In this document: piece after piece, positions 52,518 to 60,988 of the stretch | Layout: each line of letters opens with the position of its first letter | Position numbering within the stretch: position 1 is the stretch's first letter | Assembly (NCBI RefSeq): GCF_004571075.1 | Contig: NZ_SPQP01000011.1 | Coordinates: forward strand, 30,415 to 94,414 | Source of the DNA: Blastococcus sp. TF02A-35 | GTDB taxonomy: Bacteria > Actinomycetota > Actinomycetes > Mycobacteriales > Geodermatophilaceae | DNA: 64,000 nucleotides | Direction of reading: 5' to 3' | Program-made: the position numbers and the translations under genes | The notes under the pieces: generated by a model | What the model was told of the DNA's origin: nothing | The model's input: only the letters and a program-made list of their open reading frames with translations | Database searches by the model: none

Positions 52518-54121
52518 CGACCGTGCTCGACCGGCCGGCACCGGTGGCCCCGCGGCCTGCCCGGGACCGGCGCCGGTGGGGCTGGGCGCTGGGGGCCGTG
52601 GCCCTCGTCGGGTGGGCGCTGGTCGACAGCGGGCTGCTCTCCGGGGCGGTGGTCAACCCGGGCGGCGCCGCCCAGCTCGGCCGGTTCGCCTCCGCGGCCC
52701 TCCGGCCGGAGCTGGCGCCGGAGTTCCTGGCGGTCGTCGCGCAGTCCACCCTGGTGACCGTCGCCTACGCCGTGCTCGGCGCGGGCCTGGCCGTGCTCCT
52801 GGGCGCCCTGGGAGCCGTCGCCGTCGCCCGCACCGCGTGGGGCCGGCGCCGGGCCGGCTGGCTGGTCGCCCGCGGGCTGCTCGCCCTGCCGCGCGGGCTG
52901 CACGAGGCGGTGTGGGGCCTCCTGCTGCTCAACGTCCTCGGGCTGGACCCATGGGTCGGCGTGCTCGCGATCGCGATCCCCTACGGCGCCGTCACCGCCA
53001 CCGTCTTCGCCGGGATCCTCGACGAGGTGCCGCGCGGTGGCCACGACGCGCTGCTCGCCGCCGGCGCCGGCCGGGTCACCGCCGTGCTCTACGGGCTCCT
53101 CCCCCTGGCCTCCGGCGGGCTGCTCTCCTACGCCTTCTACCGGCTGGAGTGCGCGGTGCGCTCCGCCGTCGTGCTGGGCCTGGTCGGCGCCGGGGGCCTG
53201 GGCTTCCAGCTGTCGCTGTCGTTCACGTCGCTGCGCTGGGAGCAGGTGTGGACGACGGTCTACGCGCTCGCCGCCCTGTGCCTGGCCGCCGACCTCGCCG
53301 GCCGCGCCGTGCGCCGTCGCGTCGCCGACCCCCGCCCGAGGACGAGGCGCGACCCGCTGCTGACCGGCGCCGTGCTCGCCGTCGTGGCCCTCACCGCCTG
53401 GGCGGCGTGGTTCCTCGCCCTCTCCCCCGCCGCGCTCGTCTCCTCGCGCGCCCGCGAGCAGCTGGCCTACGTGCTGTCCGCCGCCTGGCCACCGGCCACC
53501 GGGGGCGCCTTCCTCGCCGACGTCCTGGGCGCCGCCGTGGACACCCTGCTGATGTCGGTGCTCGCGGTCGCGTTCGCCACCGCGGGCGCCGTCGCGCTGG
53601 CCGGGCTCGCCGCCCGGCCCCGGTCCGCGTCCCTCCCCCGCCGCGCTGCCGGCGCGCTCGTGCGGACGGCGCTGCTCCTCCTGCGGGCCGTGCCGCCACC
53701 GGTGTGGGCGCTGGTCCTGCTCTTCGTGCTGCTGCCCGGGGTGCTGCCCGGTGCGCTCGCCCTGGGCGTCTACACGCTGGGCGTGCTCGGCCGGCTCGTG
53801 GGCGAGGCGGTCGAGGAGGCCGACCGGCGTCCCCGGGAGGCGCTGCGGGCCGCGGGCGCCTCTCCCGTGGGCGCGTGGCTGTACGGCACGGTACCGGGCC
53901 TGGCCGGGCCGGTCCTGGCGCTGGCGTTCTACCGCTGGGAGGTCGCGATCCGCGACACGGTGCTCGTCGGGCTGCTGGGCGCCGGCGGCATCGGGGTGCT
54001 GCTGTCGGCGGCGACGTCGTCGTTCGACTGGCCGGCGGTGACCACCGTGCTGGCGGCGACCGTGGTGCTCAGCCTGTGCGTGGACCTGGCCGGGGAGCGG
54101 GCCCGCGCCGCGCTGCGCTGA
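52514..54121 (+). CDS. phosphonate-type ABC transporter, fused double permease
   Basis: A 535-residue protein with two PhnE-type permease halves in one chain (~1-270 and ~285-535), each with about six membrane spans. Each half has an EAA-type coupling loop: first HDALLAAGAGRVTAVLYGLL, second REALRAAGASPVGAWLYGTV. Each is followed by YRLECAVRSAVVLGLVGAGG and YRWEVAIRDTVLVGLLGAGG, the PhnE signature. Fusion replaces the homodimer or heterodimer of ordinary phosphonate importers. GTG 52514 overlaps the ATPase stop. It ends the operon. Confidence 0.88.
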   Translation: MTTVLDRPAPVAPRPARDRRRWGWALGAVALVGWALVDSGLLSGAVVNPGGAAQLGRFASAALRPELAPEFLAVVAQSTLVTVAYAVLGAGLAVLLGALGAVAVARTAWGRRRAGWLVARGLLALPRGLHEAVWGLLLLNVLGLDPWVGVLAIAIPYGAVTATVFAGILDEVPRGGHDALLAAGAGRVTAVLYGLLPLASGGLLSYAFYRLECAVRSAVVLGLVGAGGLGFQLSLSFTSLRWEQVWTTVYALAALCLAADLAGRAVRRRVADPRPRTRRDPLLTGAVLAVVALTAWAAWFLALSPAALVSSRAREQLAYVLSAAWPPATGGAFLADVLGAAVDTLLMSVLAVAFATAGAVALAGLAARPRSASLPRRAAGALVRTALLLLRAVPPPVWALVLLFVLLPGVLPGALALGVYTLGVLGRLVGEAVEEADRRPREALRAAGASPVGAWLYGTVPGLAGPVLALAFYRWEVAIRDTVLVGLLGAGGIGVLLSAATSSFDWPAVTTVLAATVVLSLCVDLAGERARAALR

Positions 54122-54227
54122 ACTCCGGCACGAACCCGGCCGTTTCGCCGGGTCCGCGGCGCCCCGGGTCCCTATGCTGCTGCCGCGCGGCGACGCAGAG
54201 GTCGCCGCAGGTCTGGAGGGCGCGCAC

Positions 54228-56450
54228 ATGGCCGGGACGTTGACCACCACGGACGGCGGCGGGGGCTCCTACCCCGCCGGCTCGGGCCGGAGCCGGCCGT
54301 CGATCAGGACGGTGGCGATCTGGACGGCGGTGGCGCTGGTCGGCGCCGTCTGCTGGGGCGTGCTCGCCATCGCGCGGGGCGAGACGATCTCCGCGCTGTG
54401 GCTGTTGTTCGCCGCGCTGTCGTCCTACGCGATCGCCTACCGCTTCTACTCGCGGTTCATCACCTACAAGGTGCTGCGGGCCGACGCCAGGCGCGCCACC
54501 CCGGCCGAGCGGCTGCAGAACGGTGTCGACTTCGACGTCACCGACCGCCGGGTGCTCTTCGGCCACCACTTCGCCGCCATCGCCGGTGCCGGCCCGCTGG
54601 TCGGCCCGGTCCTCGCGGCCCAGATGGGCTACCTGCCCGGCACGATCTGGATCGTCGTCGGCGTCATCTTCGCCGGGGCCGTGCAGGACCTGGTCGTCAT
54701 GTTCTTCTCGATGCGCCGCAACGGGAAGAGCCTCGGCCAGATGATCCGCGAGGAGATCGGCCTCGTCGGCGGCATCGCCGCGCTGATCGCCGTCTTCGCG
54801 ATCATGATCATCATCCTGGCCGTGCTCGCGCTGATCGTGGTCAACGCGCTCGCCGAGTCCCCGTGGGGCGTCTTCTCCATCGCGCTGACCATCCCGATCG
54901 CGATCTTCATGGGCATCTACCTGCGGGTGCTGAGGCCCGGCCGGGTGCTCGAGGCCACCGGCATCGGCGTCGCCCTGCTCCTCCTGGCGATCGTCGGCGG
55001 TGGCTGGATCCAGGACACGGCCCTGGGCGACACGCTGACGCTGTCCAAGGAGTGGCTGGTCCTGGCGCTGGTCGTCTACGGCTTCGTCGCCTCGGTGCTG
55101 CCGGTCTGGCTGCTGCTCACGCCGCGCGACTACCTGTCGACCTTCATGAAGATCGGCGTCATCGTCCTGCTGGCGGTCAGCCTGGTCGTCGCCCGCCCGG
55201 TCATCCAGGCCGACGCCGTCAGCGACTTCGCGCGCGAGGGCACCGGCCCGGTGTTCGCCGGCAGCCTGTTCCCGTTCGTGTTCATCACGATCGCCTGCGG
55301 CGCCCTCTCCGGCTTCCACGCCCTCATCTCCTCCGGCACCACGCCGAAGATGGTGGCCAAGGAGGGCCAGGTCCGGCTCATCGGCTACGGCGGCATGCTC
55401 ATGGAGTCCTTCGTGGCCATCAGCGCGCTGATCGCCGCCGTCGTCATCGACCAGGGCCTCTACTTCGCGATGAACAGCCCGGCCGGCGCCACCGGCGGCA
55501 CGGCGGAGTCCGCCGCAGCGTTCGTCCAGGGTCTGGGCTTCGACACCACCGCCCAGTCCATCGCCGCCGCCTCGGCCGCGGTGCAGGAGGAGACGCTGGT
55601 CTCCCGGACCGGCGGCGCCCCGGCGCTGGCCGTGGGCCTCGCGCAGATCTTCAGCCAGGCGTTCGGCGGCGGCGGCCAGGCGTTCTGGTACCACTTCGCG
55701 ATCATGTTCGAGGCGCTGTTCATCCTCACCGCCGTCGACGCCGGCACCCGCGTGGGCCGGTTCATGCTGCAGGACACGGTCGGCAACGTCTGGAAGAAGT
55801 TCGGCGACCTGTCGTGGCGGCCGGGCAACATCATCGCCAGCGCGGTCGTCGTCGGGCTCTGGGGCTCGGTGCTCTACATCGGCGTCACCGACCCGCTGGG
55901 CGGCGTCAACCAGCTCTTCCCGCTGTTCGGCATCGCCAACCAGCTGCTGGCCGCCATCGCGCTCGCGCTCTGCACGGTGCTGCTCATCAAGCACGGGAAG
56001 CTGCGCTACGCCTGGGTCACCGGTGTCCCGCTGGTGTGGGACCTCGTCGTCACCATGACCGCCAGCTACCAGAAGGTCTTCTCCGACAACCCGGCGATCG
56101 GCTACTTCGCGCAGCGGCAGCGGTACGCCGACGCGCAGGCCGCCGGTGAGGTCCTGGCCCCGGCGCAGGACCAGGGGCAGATGGACCAGGTCATCTTCAA
56201 CTCCACGCTCAACGGCATCCTGCAGTCGTTCTTCGCGCTGCTGGTGCTCGTCGTGGTCGCCCACGCGGCGGTGGTGATCGCCCGCGCGGTCAAGGCCAAC
56301 GGGCTGCCCACCACCGAGGAGCCGGCAGTGGAGTCGAAGCTGGTCGAGCCCGCCGGGCTGTTCGCCACCCCCGAGGAGAAGCGGGCCATGGCCGACCGCG
56401 ACCGGCTGGTCGGTGCGGGGGCCGGCCGCAGCGAGGCGGAGGAGAAGTGA
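54228..56450 (+). CDS. cstA: CstA-family pyruvate/peptide transporter
   Basis: A 740-residue membrane protein from ATG 54228, with GGAGGG upstream. It has ~16 spans and the CstA signature: TPAERLQNGVDFDVTDRRVL, FGHHFAAIAGAGPLVGPVLA, QMGYLPGTIWIVVGVIFAGA, ALSGFHALISSGTTPKMV, YGGMLMESFVAISALIA, and TAVDAGTRVGRFMLQDTVGN. CstA/BtsT-type carriers import pyruvate (and perhaps peptides) in carbon starvation. The small YbdD partner overlaps its stop. With ppdK in this window it points to active pyruvate use. Confidence 0.95.
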   Translation: MAGTLTTTDGGGGSYPAGSGRSRPSIRTVAIWTAVALVGAVCWGVLAIARGETISALWLLFAALSSYAIAYRFYSRFITYKVLRADARRATPAERLQNGVDFDVTDRRVLFGHHFAAIAGAGPLVGPVLAAQMGYLPGTIWIVVGVIFAGAVQDLVVMFFSMRRNGKSLGQMIREEIGLVGGIAALIAVFAIMIIILAVLALIVVNALAESPWGVFSIALTIPIAIFMGIYLRVLRPGRVLEATGIGVALLLLAIVGGGWIQDTALGDTLTLSKEWLVLALVVYGFVASVLPVWLLLTPRDYLSTFMKIGVIVLLAVSLVVARPVIQADAVSDFAREGTGPVFAGSLFPFVFITIACGALSGFHALISSGTTPKMVAKEGQVRLIGYGGMLMESFVAISALIAAVVIDQGLYFAMNSPAGATGGTAESAAAFVQGLGFDTTAQSIAAASAAVQEETLVSRTGGAPALAVGLAQIFSQAFGGGGQAFWYHFAIMFEALFILTAVDAGTRVGRFMLQDTVGNVWKKFGDLSWRPGNIIASAVVVGLWGSVLYIGVTDPLGGVNQLFPLFGIANQLLAAIALALCTVLLIKHGKLRYAWVTGVPLVWDLVVTMTASYQKVFSDNPAIGYFAQRQRYADAQAAGEVLAPAQDQGQMDQVIFNSTLNGILQSFFALLVLVVVAHAAVVIARAVKANGLPTTEEPAVESKLVEPAGLFATPEEKRAMADRDRLVGAGAGRSEAEEK

Positions 56451-56635
56451 CCGCGGCCCTCGCCCGCGCCTGGCAGGGCGTGCGCTGGTACCTCAAGGAG
56501 TTCACCGGGGAGGCCCGGTGGGACGACTACCTCGCGCACTGCGCGGAGCACGGGCACACGCCCGTGAGCCGGCGGGAGTTCGAGCGCCGGCGCGCCGACG
56601 CGGCGGAGGCCAGCCCCATGAGCCGCTGCTGCTGA
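56447..56635 (+). CDS. CstA-associated small protein (YbdD/YjiX, DUF466)
   Basis: A 62-residue protein. GTG 56447 overlaps the cstA stop (GTGA). It shows the YbdD/YjiX pattern: YLKEFTGEARWDDYLAHCAE, HGHTPVSRREFERRR and a C-terminal Cys-Cys. These proteins are always found beside cstA/btsT and are needed for carrier function in E. coli relatives. The length is normal. Confidence 0.92.
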   Translation: MTAALARAWQGVRWYLKEFTGEARWDDYLAHCAEHGHTPVSRREFERRRADAAEASPMSRCC

Positions 56636-56651
56636 GCACGCCCTGATGCGT

Positions 56652-56689
56652 CAGAGGGTCGCTGTCCCGAGCCGGACAGCGACCCTCTG
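56652..56689. terminator. bidirectional terminator
   Basis: A perfect 16-bp stem (56652-56667 with 56674-56689, CAGAGGGTCGCTGTCC) with a 6-base loop, between the convergent cstA-ybdD and rsmE operons. Confidence 0.85.
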
Positions 56690-56706
56690 GCGCAAGCGGG
56701 CGGCTG

Positions 56707-57459
56707 CTACTTCCAGCGGGCGCTGATCGAGAGCGCGGCCAGCGCGGCGGCGCCGGCGGTGGAGGTGCGCAGCACCTCCGGGCCCAGCCGGACCGGCTCG
56801 GCGCCGGCGGCGCGGAAGGCCACCACCTCGCCGTCGGTGAGTCCGCCCTCGGGGCCGACGACGATGACGACCACGCCGGTCGAGGGCACGGTGAGCTCGG
56901 CCAGCGGACGGCGGGCCTGCTCGTGCAGGACGACGGCGAGGTCGGCGTCGCCCAGCATCCCGGCCACCTCGCGGGTGCTCATCGGGTCGGTCACCTCGGG
57001 CAGGCGGGGGCGGCGGGCCTGCTTGGTCGCCGCCCGCGCGGCCGCCCGCCACTTGGCCACGCCCTTCTCCACCCGGTCGTCGCGCCAGCGGGTCACGCAG
57101 CGGGCCGCCTGCCACGGGACGATGCGGTCGACGCCCAGCTCGGTGGCCAGGTCGACGGCCAGCGGTCCCCGGTCGCCCTTGGGCAGCGCCTGCACGAGCA
57201 CGAACTCCGGGTCGGGCGCGGGGACCTCGAACCGGTGCTGCACCGCCACGCGGAGCCCCTCGGAGCCGGCGGCGAGCACCTCGGCCTCGGCGACGGTGCC
57301 CTCGCCGTCGCCGACGTGCACCCGCTCACCGGGCTGCAGCCGGAGGACGTCGACGGCGTGCCGCCCCTCCTGCCCGTCGACCAGCAGCTCGGCGACGTCC
57401 GGCAGGTCCTCGACGAGGAAGAGCGGAGCGCCGTCGAGCTCGGGCACCTCGGTGCTCAT
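56707..57459 (-). CDS. rsmE: 16S rRNA (uracil(1498)-N3)-methyltransferase
   Basis: A 250-residue SPOUT-class methyltransferase acting on U1498 of 16S rRNA. The N-terminal PUA-like domain begins PLFLVEDLPDVAELLVDGQE, with GRHAVDVLRLQPGERV. The knotted SPOUT domain has VQALPKGDRGPLAVDLATEL, then VVVIVVGPEGGLTDGEVVAF and VRLGPEVLRTSTAGAAALAA, the SAM-binding knot loops. It starts 4 bases after the dnaJ stop, as in many actinobacteria. The length is normal. Confidence 0.95.
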   Translation of the reverse strand: MSTEVPELDGAPLFLVEDLPDVAELLVDGQEGRHAVDVLRLQPGERVHVGDGEGTVAEAEVLAAGSEGLRVAVQHRFEVPAPDPEFVLVQALPKGDRGPLAVDLATELGVDRIVPWQAARCVTRWRDDRVEKGVAKWRAAARAATKQARRPRLPEVTDPMSTREVAGMLGDADLAVVLHEQARRPLAELTVPSTGVVVIVVGPEGGLTDGEVVAFRAAGAEPVRLGPEVLRTSTAGAAALAALSISARWK

Positions 57460-57463
57460 CGGC

Positions 57464-58594
57464 TCAGCGCCCGTTGAAGGCGTCGCGGACCCGGGAGAAC
57501 AGGCCGCCCTGCGCCTCGCGGTGCGACTCGGGCTGGTCCTCCCCGCGCAGCGCCGCCAGCTCGCGGAGCAGCTTCTCCTGCTCGGCGTCCAGCTTGGTCG
57601 GCGTGGTCACCTCCACGTGCACGACGAGGTTGCCGCGCCCGGTGGCCCGCAGCCGCGGGGCGCCGTGCGCGCGCAGGGTCAGGACGCTGCCGGACTGGGT
57701 GCCCGGACGGATGTCCAGGTCCTCCTCGCCGTCGAGGGTCTTGAGGTTCAGCGTGGTGCCCAGCGCCGCCGCCGTCATCGGCAGCGTGACGCGGCAGTGC
57801 AGGTCCTCGCCGTCGCGGGTGAAGACCGGGTGCGGGAGCTCGTGCACCTCGACGTAGAGGTCGCCGGCCGGCCCGCCACCGGGGCCGACCTCGCCGTGCC
57901 CGGTCAGCCGGATGCGCATGCCGTCCTCGACCCCGGCCGGGACCTTCACCGAGATGGTGCGCCGGGCCCGCACGCGGCCGTCGCCGGCGCACTTGGGGCA
58001 GGGCTCGGGGATGACCTGGCCGGTCGCCGCGCAGGTCGGGCACGGCCGGCTGGAGACGACCTGGCCCAGGAAGCCGCGCTGCACGCTCTGCACCTCGCCG
58101 CGCCCGGAGCAGGTGGCGCAGGTGACCGGGTGGGTCCCCGGCGCGGTGCCCGCCCCGCTGCAGGTGTCGCAGAGGACGGCGGTGTCGACGGTGATGTCCT
58201 TGGTGGTGCCGAAGACGGTCTCGTCGAGCTCGAGCTCCACCGGGATCAGCGCGTCGCGCCCCGCGCGGGTGCGGCTGCGCGGGCCGCGGGCCGCGGCACC
58301 CCCGAAGAAGGCGTCCATGATGTCGCCGAGGCCGCCGAAGCCGGCCGCCCCGCCGAAGCCGCCCGCGCCACCGCCGGAGTCGAACGGGTCGCCGCCGAGG
58401 TCGACGATGCGGCGCTTCTCCGGGTCGGTCAGCGCCTCGTAGGCGCGGGTGACCTCCTGGAAGCGCTCCTTGGCCTCCGGGTCCGGGTTGACGTCGGGGT
58501 GCAGGTCTCGCGCCAGCCGGCGGTAGGCCTTCTTGATCTCGCTGTCCGACGCCCCCTGGGCCAGGCCCAGCACGCCGAAGTAGTCGGTTGCCAT
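57464..58594 (-). CDS. dnaJ: chaperone DnaJ
   Basis: A 376-residue type I DnaJ (heat-shock co-chaperone). The J domain is [20 protein letters not shown] with HPD in [12 protein letters not shown] Gly/Phe region ([18 protein letters not shown]) and four CxxCxGxG-type zinc repeats follow: [32 protein letters not shown]; the third has Ala for Gly. The C-terminal substrate domain ends FNGR. This is DnaJ2-type, cotranscribed with hrcA and rsmE under CIRCE. The start is ATG 58594. Confidence 0.97.
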   Translation of the reverse strand: MATDYFGVLGLAQGASDSEIKKAYRRLARDLHPDVNPDPEAKERFQEVTRAYEALTDPEKRRIVDLGGDPFDSGGGAGGFGGAAGFGGLGDIMDAFFGGAAARGPRSRTRAGRDALIPVELELDETVFGTTKDITVDTAVLCDTCSGAGTAPGTHPVTCATCSGRGEVQSVQRGFLGQVVSSRPCPTCAATGQVIPEPCPKCAGDGRVRARRTISVKVPAGVEDGMRIRLTGHGEVGPGGGPAGDLYVEVHELPHPVFTRDGEDLHCRVTLPMTAAALGTTLNLKTLDGEEDLDIRPGTQSGSVLTLRAHGAPRLRATGRGNLVVHVEVTTPTKLDAEQEKLLRELAALRGEDQPESHREAQGGLFSRVRDAFNGR

Positions 58595-58610
58595 GGGTGT
58601 TGTCTCGTCC

Positions 58611-59633
58611 TCAGCTCTCGGCCAGCAGATGGCCGACGTAGCGGGCCACGGCGCGGACCGCGGCCATGTTCCCTGGGTAGTCCATGCGGGTCGGGCCGAC
58701 GACGCCGAGGCCGCCGAGCGGCCGGTCCGCCGAGCCGTAGCCCACGGTGACCAGCGAGGCGCCGGTCAGCGCCTCGTGCGCGTTCTCCTCGCCGATCCGC
58801 ACCAGCACGGTGCCCGCGTCGACCTCGCTCATCAGGCGCAGGACGACGACCTGCTCCTCGAGCGCCTCGAGGAGCGGGCGCACGCTGCCTCGGAAGTCCA
58901 GGGCGCTGCCGTGCGCGAGGTTCGCCGTCCCGCCGATGACCAGCCGGTCCTCGCTGGGCTCGACCAGCGTCTCCATCAGCGTGGTGCTGACCGTGGTGAC
59001 CAGGCCGCGCAGGTGCTGCGGCGCCGTGTCCAGCAGGCCGGGCACCTTGTCGCCGGCCTCGGCCAGCTTGACACCGGCGAAGGCCTGGTTCAGCAGGGCG
59101 CGCAGCTCGGCGACGGCGCCGGCGTCGACCTCGACGGGCGAGTCGACCACCCGCTGCTCGACCCGGCCGGTGTCGGTGATGAGCACCAGGAGCAGCCGGG
59201 AGGCCGCGACCTGCACCACCTCGAGGTGGCGGACGGCGCTGCGCGACAGCGTCGGGTACTGCACGACCGCGACCTGCCGGGTCAGCTGGGCCAGCAGGCG
59301 GACGGTGCGGCCGAGCACGTCGTGCAGGTCGACGGCGCCGTCGAGGAAGCGCTCGATCGCGCGGCGCTCGGCCGCCGACAGCGGCTTGACGGCGGAGAGC
59401 CGGTCGACGAAGAGTCGGTAGCCCTTGTCGGTGGGCACCCGGCCGGCGCTGGTGTGCGGCTGGGTGATGTAGCCCTGCTCCTCCAGCACCGCCATGTCGT
59501 TGCGGATGGTCGCCGGGGACACGCCGAGGTCGTGCCGCTCCGCCAGGGCCTTGCTGCCCACCGGGTCGTTGGTGGAGACGAAGTCCTGGACGATGGCCCG
59601 GAGCACCTCCAGGCGACGTTCGTCGTGCGCCAC
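58611..59633 (-). CDS. hrcA: heat-inducible repressor HrcA
   Basis: A 340-residue repressor of heat-shock genes. GTG 59633 has GGAGGT 6 bases upstream. The N-terminal winged helix shows [20 protein letters not shown] and [20 protein letters not shown]. The core has [20 protein letters not shown] and the C-terminal [16 protein letters not shown]. It binds CIRCE, which is present upstream at 59708-59734, so the hrcA-dnaJ-rsmE unit is self-controlled and induced by heat. The length is normal. Confidence 0.97.
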   Translation of the reverse strand: MAHDERRLEVLRAIVQDFVSTNDPVGSKALAERHDLGVSPATIRNDMAVLEEQGYITQPHTSAGRVPTDKGYRLFVDRLSAVKPLSAAERRAIERFLDGAVDLHDVLGRTVRLLAQLTRQVAVVQYPTLSRSAVRHLEVVQVAASRLLLVLITDTGRVEQRVVDSPVEVDAGAVAELRALLNQAFAGVKLAEAGDKVPGLLDTAPQHLRGLVTTVSTTLMETLVEPSEDRLVIGGTANLAHGSALDFRGSVRPLLEALEEQVVVLRLMSEVDAGTVLVRIGEENAHEALTGASLVTVGYGSADRPLGGLGVVGPTRMDYPGNMAAVRAVARYVGHLLAES

Positions 59634-59707
59634 GGTGACACCTCCCCGTACCGGTCGACGCGCCGTGCGACGCCCGCGGGACCGAGTCCCGCCACGGCCC
59701 TCGCGGG

Positions 59708-59734
59708 CTGGCACTCGCACGAACAGAGTGCCAG
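59708..59734. promoter_or_regulatory. CIRCE element (HrcA operator)
   Basis: CTGGCACTC-N9-GAGTGCCAG is the CIRCE inverted repeat (consensus TTAGCACTC-N9-GAGTGCTAA) with 9-bp perfect arms (59708-59716, 59726-59734), 75 bases upstream of the hrcA start. Confidence 0.95.
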
Positions 59735-59879
59735 GCCAGCATACGCGAAGCAGGCCCTCCTCCCCCTCGGCGACGAGCCCTGTCCGGGCCCGTCCGGGAG
59801 GACGGCGCCACCCCCGGTCCGGCGGCTAGGGTGGGCACGGTCGGTCGCCCCACCGGGGCTGAGAGCGGAGGTCGGTCCC

Positions 59880-60257
59880 CTGATCTTCAAAGGTGTGCGC
59901 GACGGTCGCCCCTACCCCGACCACGGCCTGGCGCCCCGCGACTGGGCCATGATCCCGCCGCGCCAGGTGCGGATCGACACCCTGACGACGACGAAGCGAG
60001 AGCTCGCGCTGGACGCGCTCCTGGCCGACGACTCGACCTTCTACGGCGACCTGTTCCCGCACGCGGTGCAGTGGCAGGGCGAGCTCTACCTGGAGGACGG
60101 GCTGCACCGCGCGCTGCGGGCGGCGCTGCAGCAGCGCAACGTCATCCACGTGCGGGTGCTGGACCTGGACTCGGCGAACCCGGTCGACACCCGCACCGGG
60201 CCGGACACCGCGAGCATCCCGGCCCAGCCCCCGGTGCCCGGCCCGCGCAACGGCTGA
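59880..60257 (+). CDS. conserved actinobacterial protein, CTG start
   Basis: A 125-residue protein. The conserved start IFKGVRDGRPYPDHGLAPRD is preceded in frame only by CTG (59880), with GGAGG 8 bases upstream, so translation almost certainly begins at CTG. The middle (IPPRQVRIDTLTTTKRELAL; DDSTFYGDLFPHAVQWQGEL; EDGLHRALRAALQQRNVIHV) is highly conserved in actinobacteria. It resembles ParB/DUF-type proteins sometimes annotated as VapB-like. Function unknown. It is divergent from hrcA across the CIRCE region, so heat-linked control is possible. Confidence 0.8.
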   Translation: MIFKGVRDGRPYPDHGLAPRDWAMIPPRQVRIDTLTTTKRELALDALLADDSTFYGDLFPHAVQWQGELYLEDGLHRALRAALQQRNVIHVRVLDLDSANPVDTRTGPDTASIPAQPPVPGPRNG

Positions 60258-60282
60258 GCCGCCGCGCGGGCCGTACGGCCGG

Positions 60283-60597
60283 TCAGGCTGCGGCGGTGCA
60301 GGCCACGCAGGTGCGGGCGAAGGGCCGCAGCTCCAGCCGCTCCTCCGGGATGGCGGCCCCGCAGCCGGTGCACCGGCCGTAGGTGCCGGCGTCGATGCGG
60401 GCCAGCGCGGCGTCGATCTCCTCGACCATGCGCTGCAGGTCGGCGCTGCGGCGCTGCGCGACCGGGTCGGGCACCGAGGTGGCGCACTCGGCGAGGGCCT
60501 CCTCGCGCTGCTGCACGCACCCGGCGCGCTGGTCCTGGAGCAGGGCGCGGAACCGGTCCGCCGAGGCGGCGGTCATGGTGTCGAGCTGGGCGGACAT
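60283..60597 (-). CDS. DksA/TraR-family zinc-finger protein
   Basis: A 104-residue protein from ATG 60597, with AGGAGA upstream. The coiled-coil N-terminal part (DTMTAASADRFRALLQDQRA, SADLQRMVEEIDAALARIDA) is followed by the DksA/TraR zinc finger GRCTGCGAAIPEERL...CVACTAAA (four Cys). DksA proteins act in the RNA polymerase secondary channel. The coiled-coil tip DxxDxA motif is not clearly present, so it may be a general TraR-like factor. It is monocistronic, convergent with the gene at 59880. Confidence 0.85.
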   Translation of the reverse strand: MSAQLDTMTAASADRFRALLQDQRAGCVQQREEALAECATSVPDPVAQRRSADLQRMVEEIDAALARIDAGTYGRCTGCGAAIPEERLELRPFARTCVACTAAA

Positions 60598-60681
60598 GCG
60601 GATCTCCTTCTGGCAACGCGGAAGGACGCGGTCACCGGGCGGTGGCGCGTCAGGAACGGGCGGTTGCGACTCCGGGTGGAG

Positions 60682-60858
60682 TCAGGAGGTGCGCGGCGGG
60701 GCCCGGTCCTGGCTGCGTCGGAGGACGTCCAGTCCTCGCAGCCCTCGGGCTCGCCGGTTCATCGCCAGGGCGAGCAGCATGCCGCCGGAGAGGGCGGGTG
60801 CCGCCGCGGGGCGCAGACCGCGCGGGGACACCGTTCGGAGGAACGCGTACGCGTCCAT
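60682..60858 (-). CDS. small hypothetical protein
   Basis: A 58-residue frame from ATG 60858, preceded by AAGGGGG at about 9 bases. Short, basic C-terminus (MNRRARGLRGLDVLRRSQDR) after a mildly hydrophobic segment (PALSGGMLLALAMN). No family. It could be a real small gene between hemW and the DksA-like gene or a chance frame. Confidence 0.35.
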   Translation of the reverse strand: MDAYAFLRTVSPRGLRPAAAPALSGGMLLALAMNRRARGLRGLDVLRRSQDRAPPRTS

Positions 60859-60988
60859 CGCCGACACCCCCTTGCTCGCCCCGGCGCCGTTGCCGGAACG
60901 GGGACCATAGCCCATGACGTGCGCCACGAACCCGCCCTTTCGGGTGACGTCGTGGGACGTCGCCCACGGGTGACGAGGGGCGGGGCCC

